Part shown: piece by piece, positions 29,789 through 40,090 of the stretch
How the letters are laid out: each line of letters begins with the position of its first letter
Position numbering within the stretch: the first letter of the stretch is position 1
Assembly (NCBI RefSeq): GCF_913774235.1
Contig: NZ_CAJYDW010000006.1
Span: 310,001 to 374,000 of the forward strand
From: an uncultured Pseudomonas sp.
Lineage (GTDB): Bacteria > Pseudomonadota > Gammaproteobacteria > Pseudomonadales > Pseudomonadaceae
Reading direction: 5' to 3'
Length of the DNA: 64,000 bases
Made by a program: the position numbers and the translations under genes
The notes under the pieces: model-generated
The model's database searches: none
The model's input: only the letters and a program-made list of their open reading frames with translations
What the model was told of the DNA's origin: nothing

Positions 29789-31231
29789 TCAGGCCGGGAA
29801 GGCCGGCGGATTCACACCAGCCATCTCTTCCAGCACACGAACGACCTGGCAGCTGTAGCCGAACTCGTTGTCGTACCAGACGTAGAGCACGACACGGTTG
29901 TCGCTGACGATGGTGGCGCCGGCATCGACCACGCCGGCATGACGGGAGCCGACGAAGTCGCTGGAGACCACTTCCGGCGAGTTCACGAAGTCGATCTGCT
30001 TGTGCAGCGGCGAGTGCAGCGCCATCTCACGCAGGTACTCGTTGATCTCGTCCTTGCTGGTGCCGTTTTCCAGGTTCAGGTTGAGGATCGCCATGGACAC
30101 GTTGGGCGTCGGCACGCGGATGGCGTTGCCGGTCAGTTTGCCGGCCAGTTCCGGCAGGGCCTTGGCCACGGCCTTGGCAGCGCCGGTCTCGGTGATCACC
30201 ATGTTCAGCGCGGCGCTGCGGCCACGACGATCGCCCTTGTGGAAGTTGTCGATCAGGTTCTGGTCGTTGGTGTACGAGTGCACGGTCTCGACGTGACCGT
30301 TGACGATGCCGTACTTGTCGTTGACCGCCTTCAGGATCGGCACGATGGCGTTGGTGGTGCAGGAGGCCGCGGTGACGATGGTGTCTTCGGCGGTGATGGT
30401 GTCATGGTTGATGCCATGCACGATGTTCTTCAGGTTGCCCTTGCCCGGTGCGGTCAGCACCACGCGGGAAACACCCTTGCACTTGAGGTGCTGGCCCAGG
30501 CCTTCGGCATCGCGCCATTTGCCGGTGTTGTCGACGACGATGGCATCCTGGATGCCATACTGGGTGTAGTCGACGGTAGTGGGATCGTTGGAGTAGATCA
30601 CCTTGATCAGGGTACCGTTGGCGCACAGGGTGCTGTTGGCCTCGTCGACGGTAATGGTGCCGTCGAAGGAACCGTGCACGGAATCGCGGCGCAGCAGGCT
30701 GGCACGCTTGACCAGATCGTTGTCGGCGCCCTTGCGCACGACGATGGCGCGCAGGCGCAGGCCGTCGCCGCTACCCTGGTGCTCGATGAGGATACGCGCC
30801 AGCAGACGACCGATGCGACCGAAGCCGTACAGGACAACATCGGTGCCCTTGCGCTGCTCGACGCCCTGCTTGCCGACCACGGCGGACAGCTCGCTACGCA
30901 GGAAGTCCTTGAGATCACGCCCGGCGCCTTCGGCCTTGAACTTGAGGCTCAGGCGGGCCAGGTCGATGGAGGCGGCGCCCAGTTCCAGCTCGCTCAGGGC
31001 CTTCACCAGCGGGAAGGTGTCCTGCACGGACAGCTCGACGTTATCGATCTGGCGAGCGAATCGGTGAGCCTTGAGAATGGAGATCACCGAACGGTTGACC
31101 AAACCGCGACCATAAATGGAGGTCACAACATTGTTGTTGCGGTACAGCTGACCAATCAGGGGAATCATGGCCTCGGCGAGCGCTTCGCGATCGATCCATT
31201 CTTCAAGGCACTGCTCAGGCTTCTGACTCAC
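29789..31231 (-). CDS. gap: Glyceraldehyde-3-phosphate dehydrogenase, long form
   Basis: NAD(P)-dependent GAPDH with the active-site motif ASCTTNAIVPIL. At 480 residues it is about 145 longer than standard GAPDH: residues 1-125 form an extra helical N-terminal region, and the Rossmann domain begins at VVLYGFGRIGRLLARIL. This long form matches the second pseudomonad GAPDH found next to mfd, thought to serve gluconeogenesis rather than glycolysis (inference from family knowledge). It is divergent from mfd. Confidence 0.93.
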   Translation of the reverse strand: MSQKPEQCLEEWIDREALAEAMIPLIGQLYRNNNVVTSIYGRGLVNRSVISILKAHRFARQIDNVELSVQDTFPLVKALSELELGAASIDLARLSLKFKAEGAGRDLKDFLRSELSAVVGKQGVEQRKGTDVVLYGFGRIGRLLARILIEHQGSGDGLRLRAIVVRKGADNDLVKRASLLRRDSVHGSFDGTITVDEANSTLCANGTLIKVIYSNDPTTVDYTQYGIQDAIVVDNTGKWRDAEGLGQHLKCKGVSRVVLTAPGKGNLKNIVHGINHDTITAEDTIVTAASCTTNAIVPILKAVNDKYGIVNGHVETVHSYTNDQNLIDNFHKGDRRGRSAALNMVITETGAAKAVAKALPELAGKLTGNAIRVPTPNVSMAILNLNLENGTSKDEINEYLREMALHSPLHKQIDFVNSPEVVSSDFVGSRHAGVVDAGATIVSDNRVVLYVWYDNEFGYSCQVVRVLEEMAGVNPPAFPA

Positions 31232-31319
31232 GACAAATCCTTCCCTATGTAGGAGCTGAAAAAAGGAACTACATTATGACCGCGCCGCCTGTCCCAGGCA
31301 ATCAACGCGCGTCGCTGCA

Positions 31320-31349
31320 CTGACAGCGTGAAAGCCCGGTCGTTACAAT
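31320..31349 (+). promoter_or_regulatory. Likely promoter of mfd
   Basis: CTGACA (31320-31325) and TACAAT (31344-31349) are spaced by 18 nt and lie 37 bp upstream of the mfd GTG start. This is a fair sigma-70 match in a 154-bp divergent region shared with gap. Confidence 0.45.
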
Positions 31350-31385
31350 CCCAACCCACCGAAAATCCACCGGAGTTCCGCCCGC

Positions 31386-34300
31386 GTGTCAGTTTTGCGT
31401 ACCCCGTCAATTCCTGAAACCGCCGGCCGCCAGCAATGGGGCAACCTCCCCGGCGCCGCGCTAGCCCTCGCCATCGCTGAAGCGGCCAAGGCCGCGACTC
31501 GCCGCTTCACCCTGCTGATCACCCAGGACAGCCAGAGTGCCGACCGCTTGGAGCAGGAACTGCGCTTCTTCGCCCCCGAACTGCCGGTGCTGAATTTTCC
31601 TGATTGGGAAACGTTGCCCTACGATGTTTTCTCTCCGCACCAGGACATCATCTCCCAGCGCGTCGCCACCCTTTATCGGTTGCCGGAGCTATCCTACGGC
31701 ATTTTGGTAGTCCCTCTGGCGACCGCCCTACACCGCCTGGCATCCACGCGTTTCCTGCTCGGCAGCAGCTTGGTGTTGGACGTCGGCCAACGGCTGGACG
31801 TGGACGACACCCGTGCGCGCCTGGAAGCGGCCGGCTATAGATATGTGGACACGGTGTACGAACACGGCGAGTTCACCGTGCGCGGCGCCCTGATCGACCT
31901 CTTTCCCATGGGCAGCAGCCTGCCCTACCGGATCGACCTGTTCGACGACGAGATCGAGACGCTGCGCACCTTCGATCCGGAGACGCAGAGGTCCATCGAC
32001 AAGGTCGACAGCATCCGCCTGCTGCCGGCCCGGGAATTCCCGCTGCACAAGGAAGCCGTGACCGGCTTCCGGGCGCGCTTTCGCGAGCGTTTCGACGTGG
32101 ACTATCGCCGCTGCCCCATCTACCAGGACCTGGCCAGCGGCATCACCCCGGCGGGCGTCGAGTACTACCTGCCGCTGTTCTTCGAGGAGACCTCCACCCT
32201 CTTCGACTACCTGCCGGCCAACACCCAGGTGTTCTCCCTGCCTGGCATCGAACAGGCCGCCGAGCAATTCTGGACCGACGTCCGCACCCGCTATGAGGAC
32301 CGTCGGGTCGATCCGGAGCGGCCGCTGTTGCCGCCGGCCGAGGTCTTCCTTCCCGTGGAAGACTGCTTCGCCCGCCTGAAGGCCTGGCCGCGGGTGGTCA
32401 TAGGCGCGGACGACCTGGAGTCCGGTGTCGGCCGCGAGCGCTTCGCCGCGCGGGCCCTGCCGGACCTGGCTATCGACGCCAAGGCCAGCCAGCCGCTGGC
32501 GGCCCTGGAGCATTTCATCACCGATTTCCCTGGCCGCGTACTGTTCACCGCGGAAAGCGCCGGGCGCCGTGAAGTGCTGCTGGAATTGCTGGCCCGTCTG
32601 AATCTGCGTCCTGGTCAGGTCGACGGCTGGGCGGCCTTCCAAGCCAGCGGCGAACGCATCGCCATCGCCCTCGCGCCGCTGGACGAAGGCCTGGTGCTGG
32701 ACGATCCCGCGGTCGCCCTGATCCCGGAAAACCCGCTGTTCGGCCAGCGCATCATGCAGCGTCGCCGCCGCGAGAAGAGTCGCGACGGTGGCGAGAACGT
32801 CATCAAGAACCTTACCGAGCTGCGCGAAGGCGCGCCGGTGGTGCACATCGATCATGGCGTCGGCCGCTACATGGGCCTGATCACCCTGGAACTGGACGAC
32901 CAGCCCCAGGAATTTTTGCTGCTCGAATACGCCGACGACGCCAAGCTCTACGTGCCGGTGGCCAACCTGCACCTGATCGCCCGCTACTCGGGCACCGACG
33001 ACGCCCTGGCGCCGCTGCACAAGCTCGGCTCCGAAGCCTGGCAGAAGGCCAAGCGCAAGGCCGCCGAGCAGGTACGGGACGTCGCTGCCGAACTGCTCGA
33101 CATCTATGCCCGCCGCGCCGCGCGCAAGGGTTATGCCTTCAAGGACCCGGCCGCCGACTATGCCACCTTCTCCGCCGGTTTCCCCTTCGAGGAAACCCCG
33201 GACCAGCAGGCCGCCATCGAGGCGGTGCGCAAGGACATGCTGGCGGGTACGCCCATGGATCGCCTGGTCTGCGGCGACGTCGGCTTCGGCAAGACCGAGG
33301 TGGCCATGCGCGCGGCCTTCATCGCCGTGCACGGCGGCCGCCAGGTGGCGGTACTGGTGCCCACCACCCTGCTCGCCCAGCAGCACTACAACAGCTTCCG
33401 TGACCGTTTCGCCGATTGGCCGGTACGGGTCGAGGTGATGAGCCGCTTCAAGTCGACCCAGGAGGTCGCTGCCGCGGCCCGCGAACTGGCCGAAGGCAAG
33501 ATCGACATCATCATCGGCACCCACAAGCTGTTGCAGGGCGATGTGAAGTTCAAGGACCTGGGCCTCGCCATCATCGACGAGGAACACCGCTTCGGGGTGC
33601 GCCAGAAGGAACAGCTCAAGTCGCTGCGCAGCGAGGTGGACATTCTCACCCTCACCGCCACGCCGATCCCGCGCACTCTGAACATGGCCGTGTCGGGCAT
33701 GCGTGACCTGTCCATCATCGCCACCCCACCGGCGCGACGCCTGTCGGTGCGCACCTTCGTGATGGAGGAGCAGAACGCGGTGATCAAGGAAGCCCTGCTG
33801 CGCGAATTGCTGCGCGGCGGCCAGGTGTACTTCCTGCACAACGAGGTCAAGACCATCGAGAAGCGCGCTCGCGACCTGGCCGAATTGGTGCCCGAGGCGC
33901 GGATCGGCATCGGCCACGGCCAGATGCGCGAACGCGAACTCGAACAGGTGATGAGCGACTTCTACCACAAGAGGTTCAACGTACTGGTGGCCTCGACCAT
34001 CATCGAGACCGGCATCGACGTACCCAGCGCCAACACCATCATCATCGAGCGCGCCGACAAGTTCGGCCTGGCCCAGCTGCACCAGCTACGCGGCCGGGTC
34101 GGGCGCAGCCACCACCAGGCCTACGCCTACCTACTCACCCCGCCGCGCAAGGGCATGACCCCGGACGCCGAAAAGCGCCTGGAAGCCATCGCCGGTGCCC
34201 AGGACCTGGGGGCTGGCTTCATCCTGGCCACCCACGACCTGGAGATCCGCGGCGCAGGCGAATTGCTCGGCGAAGGCCAGAGCGGCCAGATCCAGGCGGT

Positions 34301-34835
34301 GGGCTTCACCCTCTATATGGAAATGCTGGAGCGCGCGGTCAAGGCCATCCGCAAGGGTGAGCAGCCCAACCTGGAGCAACCCCTGGGCGGCGGTCCGGAT
34401 ATCAACCTGCGCGTGCCGGCGCTGATCCCGGAGGACTATCTGCCCGATGTCCACGCGCGGCTGATCCTCTACAAGCGCATCGCCTCGGCGGCGGATGAGG
34501 AAGCCCTCAAGGAACTGCAGGTGGAAATGATCGACCGCTTCGGCCTGCTGCCGGAGCCGACCAAGAACCTGGTGCGCCTGACGCTGCTGAAGCTGCGTGC
34601 GGAGGGCCTGGGCATCGTCAAGGTGGATGCCGGGCCCCAGGGTGGGCGGCTGGAATTCGCCGGCGATACCCAGGTGGATCCGCTGGTGCTGGTGAAGATG
34701 ATCCAGGCACAGCCGAAGAAGTACCGGCTGGAAGGCGCCACGCTGTTCAAGTTCCAGGTGCCGATGGAACGCGCCGAGGAGCGCTTCAACGTACTGGAAG
34801 CCCTGTTCGACCGCCTGACACCCGCCGCCAGCTGA
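31386..34835 (+). CDS. mfd: Transcription-repair coupling factor Mfd
   Basis: Translocase that removes RNA polymerase stalled at DNA lesions and recruits UvrA. The N-terminal UvrB-like region (about residues 20-350), RNA polymerase interaction domain (about 480-560), RecG-like translocase motor with Walker A GDVGFGKTE and the DEEH box (IIDEEHRFG), and C-terminal autoinhibitory domain are all present. The length is 1149 residues. The start is GTG (MSVLRTPSIPE). It converges with mtnP. Confidence 0.97.
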   Translation: MSVLRTPSIPETAGRQQWGNLPGAALALAIAEAAKAATRRFTLLITQDSQSADRLEQELRFFAPELPVLNFPDWETLPYDVFSPHQDIISQRVATLYRLPELSYGILVVPLATALHRLASTRFLLGSSLVLDVGQRLDVDDTRARLEAAGYRYVDTVYEHGEFTVRGALIDLFPMGSSLPYRIDLFDDEIETLRTFDPETQRSIDKVDSIRLLPAREFPLHKEAVTGFRARFRERFDVDYRRCPIYQDLASGITPAGVEYYLPLFFEETSTLFDYLPANTQVFSLPGIEQAAEQFWTDVRTRYEDRRVDPERPLLPPAEVFLPVEDCFARLKAWPRVVIGADDLESGVGRERFAARALPDLAIDAKASQPLAALEHFITDFPGRVLFTAESAGRREVLLELLARLNLRPGQVDGWAAFQASGERIAIALAPLDEGLVLDDPAVALIPENPLFGQRIMQRRRREKSRDGGENVIKNLTELREGAPVVHIDHGVGRYMGLITLELDDQPQEFLLLEYADDAKLYVPVANLHLIARYSGTDDALAPLHKLGSEAWQKAKRKAAEQVRDVAAELLDIYARRAARKGYAFKDPAADYATFSAGFPFEETPDQQAAIEAVRKDMLAGTPMDRLVCGDVGFGKTEVAMRAAFIAVHGGRQVAVLVPTTLLAQQHYNSFRDRFADWPVRVEVMSRFKSTQEVAAAARELAEGKIDIIIGTHKLLQGDVKFKDLGLAIIDEEHRFGVRQKEQLKSLRSEVDILTLTATPIPRTLNMAVSGMRDLSIIATPPARRLSVRTFVMEEQNAVIKEALLRELLRGGQVYFLHNEVKTIEKRARDLAELVPEARIGIGHGQMRERELEQVMSDFYHKRFNVLVASTIIETGIDVPSANTIIIERADKFGLAQLHQLRGRVGRSHHQAYAYLLTPPRKGMTPDAEKRLEAIAGAQDLGAGFILATHDLEIRGAGELLGEGQSGQIQAVGFTLYMEMLERAVKAIRKGEQPNLEQPLGGGPDINLRVPALIPEDYLPDVHARLILYKRIASAADEEALKELQVEMIDRFGLLPEPTKNLVRLTLLKLRAEGLGIVKVDAGPQGGRLEFAGDTQVDPLVLVKMIQAQPKKYRLEGATLFKFQVPMERAEERFNVLEALFDRLTPAAS

Positions 34836-34842
34836 CGATCAC

Positions 34843-34871
34843 GCCGCTCCCGGGATGCCCTCGGGAGTGGC
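34843..34871. terminator. Possible hairpin terminator between mfd and mtnP
   Basis: GCCGCTCCCG (34843-34852) pairs with CGGGAGTGGC (34862-34871), allowing one G-T pair, around a 9-nt loop. It sits between two convergent genes. No strong U-run follows, so the role is uncertain. Confidence 0.4.
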
Positions 34872-34881
34872 GCTGGACCCA

Positions 34882-36626
<1,745 letters not shown>

Positions 36627-36705
36627 GGGTACCTCGTCCGATTGCTCCGGCGCAGCGGCCGGGAAAGGGACGCAAGCTTACCCCAGGCGATAGTGGCCTC
36701 GCAGC

Positions 36706-37416
36706 CTAGAAGGTCTCGACCGTCTCGACGGCGACCGGACGGCGCGGTCGATACTGCGCCTGGGCCAGTTCCGGGGCGTGCATCGCCGTAGGCGCGCGCA
36801 TGCCGGTGGCGAGGAAGGGCACCATCAGCCGCAGCACCTGGTCGGTGTGGGTGTCGACCCCGAAGTCGTTCTCGCCGATGGCCCGCAGCGCCTTGATGCC
36901 GGACATGCTGAACACCGCAGCGCCGAGCATGAAGTGGGCGCGCCAGAACAGCTCCAGCGGCGGGATCTCGGGCACGGCGCGATTCACCAATAGCAGGAAG
37001 CGGCGGAAGGCCCGGCCATAGGTCTGCTCGAGGTATTTGCGCAGATGCCCCTGGCTCTGGCTGAACGCCAGGCCGAGCAGGCGCATGAACACCGAAAGAT
37101 CGTTGCCATGGCGCGGCTTGATGGCCAGAGAGTGGTCCACCAACAGGTTGAGCAATGCCTCCAGGCTCACCTCTTCCCCCGGCTTGGGCTGCCACTGATC
37201 CAGATCCCGTTCCAGGTTGTAGCAGAAGGGATCGAGGAAACGCGAGAACACGGCCTGGATCAGCGCCTTCTTGGAGCCGAAGTGATAGTTGACGGCGGCC
37301 AGGTTGACGCCGGCCCGGGTGGTGATCAGCCGCAACGAGGTCTCAGCGAAGCCCCGCTCGGCAAACAGCTGTTCGGCGGCATCCAGGATGCGCTCGACGG
37401 TATCCGACTGGGCCAT
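36706..37416 (-). CDS. psrA: TetR-family fatty-acid-responsive regulator PsrA
   Basis: Senses long-chain fatty acids; represses the fad genes and itself and activates rpoS in pseudomonads. The N-terminal HTH (ERILDAAEQLFAERGFAETS...VNYHFGSKKAL) is near identical to known PsrA, with a ligand-binding helical domain behind it. The frame is open to 37479, but the ATG at 37416 (MAQSDTVERIL) gives the family start and 236 residues and leaves the operator outside the coding region. Confidence 0.95.
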   Translation of the reverse strand: MAQSDTVERILDAAEQLFAERGFAETSLRLITTRAGVNLAAVNYHFGSKKALIQAVFSRFLDPFCYNLERDLDQWQPKPGEEVSLEALLNLLVDHSLAIKPRHGNDLSVFMRLLGLAFSQSQGHLRKYLEQTYGRAFRRFLLLVNRAVPEIPPLELFWRAHFMLGAAVFSMSGIKALRAIGENDFGVDTHTDQVLRLMVPFLATGMRAPTAMHAPELAQAQYRPRRPVAVETVETF

Positions 37417-37440
37417 GACCTTCCCTACCTGAAGAATTCC

Positions 37441-37462
37441 GTTTGAAACATATGTTTCAAAC
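37441..37462. promoter_or_regulatory. PsrA operator in front of psrA
   Basis: A perfect 22-bp palindrome whose core GAAACATATGTTTC (37445-37458) fits the PsrA box G/CAAAC-N4-GTTTG/C-type arrangement. It lies 25 bp upstream of the psrA start codon, consistent with known PsrA autorepression. Confidence 0.8.
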
Positions 37463-37571
37463 GCGATTGAGTCAATCACGCCGATCCTGGCGAAGCGAGA
37501 AGATGCGGGGACAGGTCCGGGACCCTGCCATCGGATGTTGAAGACGCGGTCTTGCTTACCCCGGGAGGTTA

Positions 37572-37587
37572 CTGTATATAATCACAG
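37572..37587 (+). promoter_or_regulatory. LexA (SOS) box of lexA
   Basis: CTGTATATAATCACAG keeps both CTGT and ACAG ends with an AT-rich centre, matching the gammaproteobacterial SOS box CTGT-N8-ACAG. It overlaps a TATAAT -10 element (37577-37582), so LexA binding would block the lexA-sulA promoter. It lies 27 bp before the lexA ATG. Confidence 0.85.
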
Positions 37588-37613
37588 CATCACTAGACGA
37601 CGCGACGTGCATC

Positions 37614-38225
37614 ATGCTGAAACTGACACCGCGACAAGCCGAGATCCTGGCCTTCATCAAGCGTTGCCTCGAAGCCAATGGCTTTCCGCCCACCCGCGCC
37701 GAGATCGCGCAGGAGCTTGGTTTCAAATCGCCGAATGCGGCCGAGGAGCACCTCAAGGCCCTGGCCCGCAAAGGCGCCATCGAGATGACCCCGGGCGCCT
37801 CCCGCGGCATCCGGATTCCGGGCCTGGATACTTCGCGCAAGGCCGACGAAAGCCTGCCGGTCATCGGTCGGGTCGCCGCCGGTGCCCCCATCCTCGCCGA
37901 GCAGAACGTCGAGGAGAACTGTGCCATCAACCCGGCCTTCTTCCAGCCTCGTGCCGACTACCTGCTCAAGGTGAAGGGCATGAGCATGAAGGACGTCGGC
38001 ATCCTGGATGGCGACCTGCTGGCCGTCCACGTGACCCGCGAAGTGCACAACGGCCAGATCGTCGTGGCCCGGGTGGGTGACGAAGTGACCGTGAAGAGAT
38101 TCAAGCGCTCGGGCAACCAGGTCACCCTGCTGGCGGAAAATCCCGACTTCTCCCCTATCGAGGTCGATCTTTCCACCCAGGAATTCGCTATCGAAGGGTT
38201 AAGCGTCGGCGTTATCCGCCGCTAA
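37614..38225 (+). CDS. lexA: SOS repressor LexA
   Basis: Repressor of the SOS regulon, self-cleaved on RecA filaments. The N-terminal winged helix covers residues 1-70. The cleavage site is Ala89-Gly90 (RVAAGAPI) and the catalytic dyad is Ser124 (KGMSMKD) and Lys161 (TVKRF), a +5 shift from E. coli numbering. The length is 203 residues. It is followed by sulA in the same direction, the conserved lexA-sulA pair of pseudomonads. Confidence 0.97.
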   Translation: MLKLTPRQAEILAFIKRCLEANGFPPTRAEIAQELGFKSPNAAEEHLKALARKGAIEMTPGASRGIRIPGLDTSRKADESLPVIGRVAAGAPILAEQNVEENCAINPAFFQPRADYLLKVKGMSMKDVGILDGDLLAVHVTREVHNGQIVVARVGDEVTVKRFKRSGNQVTLLAENPDFSPIEVDLSTQEFAIEGLSVGVIRR

Positions 38226-38403
38226 CCTCTTGGGCTGGCCACCGCCAGCCCCTTCCAACCAGCACCAACAACGCCGAAGTCTTGATCGGGGGGATAGCTT
38301 CGCGCTCCAGAAAGCGCTCAAGACCAGGCCGGAGAACAGTGACGTCCCGTAGCAGTGGCACGGACGTCGAGTGGATTGATCGAGTCGCCTCCAGGAGGTC
38401 GCC

Positions 38404-38904
38404 ATGCAATTTCCCCTGATGTTCGATACACCGCGCCCGTCGGTTCAAGAGCTGAACCTGGCTCCCACGGTGTTGTTGCAGGAGCTGACCGCCTTCCTGC
38501 CCAAGCCCGGCAAACCCATCCGGGAAACACCGGTCGCGCCGCTGCCGGATACCTTCAGCGAGATGTCCCTGCATGGCAGTCAGGAGCAGTGCCTGCAGTT
38601 GCTGGCGCCGATCCTGCGGCAACTCAGCGAGAAGGACGATGCCCGCTGGCTGACCCTGGTCACCCCGCCTTCGCTGCTGAGCAACGCCTGGCTGCGCAGC
38701 ACCCATCTGAACAAGGAGCGGGTACTGCTGTTGCAGACCCCGAGCTCTGCCAAGACCCTGCAGCTGGCCTGCGAGGTGCTGCGCAAGGGGCAAAGCCATA
38801 CGGTGATCAGTTGGCTGCATGACCTGAGCGATGCGGGCAAGCAACAACTGGCGCGGGCCGCAGCCCAGGGCGGCAGTCAGAGCCTGAACATCAGATTCGC
38901 CTGA
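38404..38904 (+). CDS. sulA: SOS-induced cell division inhibitor SulA
   Basis: Inhibits FtsZ polymerisation during DNA damage. The 166 residues have the SulA core (RWLTLVTPPSLLSNAWLRS and VLLLQTP) of the RecA-like fold without an ATPase. It lies 178 bp downstream of lexA; no separate SOS box is seen in that gap, so it probably depends on the lexA promoter. A weak hairpin (GGGCTGG/CCAGCCC at 38232-38251) just after lexA could attenuate read-through. Confidence 0.93.
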   Translation: MQFPLMFDTPRPSVQELNLAPTVLLQELTAFLPKPGKPIRETPVAPLPDTFSEMSLHGSQEQCLQLLAPILRQLSEKDDARWLTLVTPPSLLSNAWLRSTHLNKERVLLLQTPSSAKTLQLACEVLRKGQSHTVISWLHDLSDAGKQQLARAAAQGGSQSLNIRFA

Positions 38905-38969
38905 ACCGGGCGGAACGCTGGTTGGGAAGAGGCGGCATCCCTATTCGGGATGCCGGGATCGACACGGAA

Positions 38970-39206
38970 TCAGTGCAGGACGCGGGGTTGATCGTCGCGC
39001 TGGAGGCTATCGCCTTCGGCCAGCCGACCGGCCATCTGCACGCCCAGATTGAACATGGCCTTGGCCACCTCCACCTGTTGGCCATGCAGAAAATCCTTGG
39101 CATCGCTGGAAAACTCCAGGGTGACGAGCGCTTCCTCATCGTCCGCACGGCGCAACACGATGCGACCATCGGAGAGTTCAACGATTTCCAGGTAGGCAGT
39201 AGTCAT
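38970..39206 (-). CDS. Conserved pseudomonad hypothetical protein
   Basis: A 78-residue acidic protein starting MTTAYLEIVELSDGRIVLRR and containing FLHGQQVEVAKAMFNLGVQMAGRLAE. A close homologue lies at the same place (after sulA) in P. aeruginosa. It has no signal peptide or membrane segment. Function unknown. It converges with sulA across 65 bp. Confidence 0.85.
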   Translation of the reverse strand: MTTAYLEIVELSDGRIVLRRADDEEALVTLEFSSDAKDFLHGQQVEVAKAMFNLGVQMAGRLAEGDSLQRDDQPRVLH

Positions 39207-39512
39207 TCAGTATCTCCACAGCTAAGCGGATAGTGTAACAGCGTGGGGTCTGAGAGGCTGGACTGCCTGAGTCTTTTTCGATGGCCTGCAGAGCGACCGA
39301 CGTACCTAACCCTTCGCGCGAAACTTAGCGAGGACTCCTGAGCGGTGCGCGCCCCGCCGGAGCAGCTTCGCCGGAACAAGGGTTGCCAGGCGTCGCTATG
39401 CAGAAGACGGAAGAGAAAGGGCAATGTCGCTGGAGCGGACGGTCTCGCTAAGGTGATGTCCTGACTACCGCCCCTTAGACAGGTTGTCGGGGAGCTACGT
39501 GGACGCCGCCCT
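39207..39512. other. Gene-free stretch with a long-range inverted repeat
   Basis: No supported gene lies in these 306 bp. CTTAGCGAG (39324-39332) and its exact complement CTCGCTAAG (39444-39452) enclose 111 nt that contain smaller GC-rich pairs (such as CCGGAGC/GCTTCGCCGG). This could be a structured RNA, a decayed element or chance; no promoter or terminator was found to decide. Confidence 0.4.
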
Positions 39513-40031
39513 CTACCACTCCGTCATGGCACCGCGGAATCTGAGCGCCGTCTGTTTGAGACTTTCCCGCCAGGCTTCCACGTCTTCCAGACGCAATTCC
39601 GGCTCCGCAGGCTCCAGACTCACCGCCTCGATCAAGGGTAGCGTCGGGTCCTGCTTGGCGCGGCGCGGGGCCTGGGGCGGTTGTAGCAGGCGCTGGTACT
39701 CGGCGAGCAGCTGCGCCAGCCAGGTCTCGGGATTGCCGGCCAGCTCGACCAGCTCGCCCATTTCAGGGCTGGGCGCGCTCGCCAGGGTCTCGGGTGCCAG
39801 GTGAGCGGCCAGTGAGGTGGCATCCATGGTGGGGTGGCGGTAGAAGCCGGCTACCTCCTGGCAGAGACCCAGCAGCGCACCCTGCAGGTGGAACAGGCAG
39901 GCCTCGCGCTCGGCCATGATGCGCCCCTGGCTTTGCGCCGAAGGTGCGGCCAGGGCGGCACGCCAGCTTTCCAGGGCCAGGCCGGCGAAATACAGCTTCT
40001 GGTTGGTGCGGGTGTAACGCTCGTTGGCCAT
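39513..40031 (-). CDS. DUF6586-type conserved hypothetical protein
   Basis: A 172-residue soluble protein (MANERYTRTNQKLYFAGLALESW...), predicted mostly helical, with a Pro-rich middle. The homologue in P. aeruginosa lies next to topA as here. Function unknown; the tight association with topA (59 bp downstream of it on the same strand) suggests cotranscription only. Confidence 0.82.
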   Translation of the reverse strand: MANERYTRTNQKLYFAGLALESWRAALAAPSAQSQGRIMAEREACLFHLQGALLGLCQEVAGFYRHPTMDATSLAAHLAPETLASAPSPEMGELVELAGNPETWLAQLLAEYQRLLQPPQAPRRAKQDPTLPLIEAVSLEPAEPELRLEDVEAWRESLKQTALRFRGAMTEW

Positions 40032-40090
40032 GGCTCTCTCCTACGACCGGCGCGCGCCGGTCGACTGTCTCCCGCCGGGACCGACTGGCC

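Noticed and set aside
31247-31274. ATGTAG/CTACAT inverted repeat upstream of gap as a HexR-like operator
   Set aside because: Arms are only 6 bp with 16 nt between and do not match TTGT-N7/8-ACAA.
31728-34082. A 784-codon open frame antisense to mfd
   Set aside because: Same shadow effect opposite a full-length, motif-complete Mfd.
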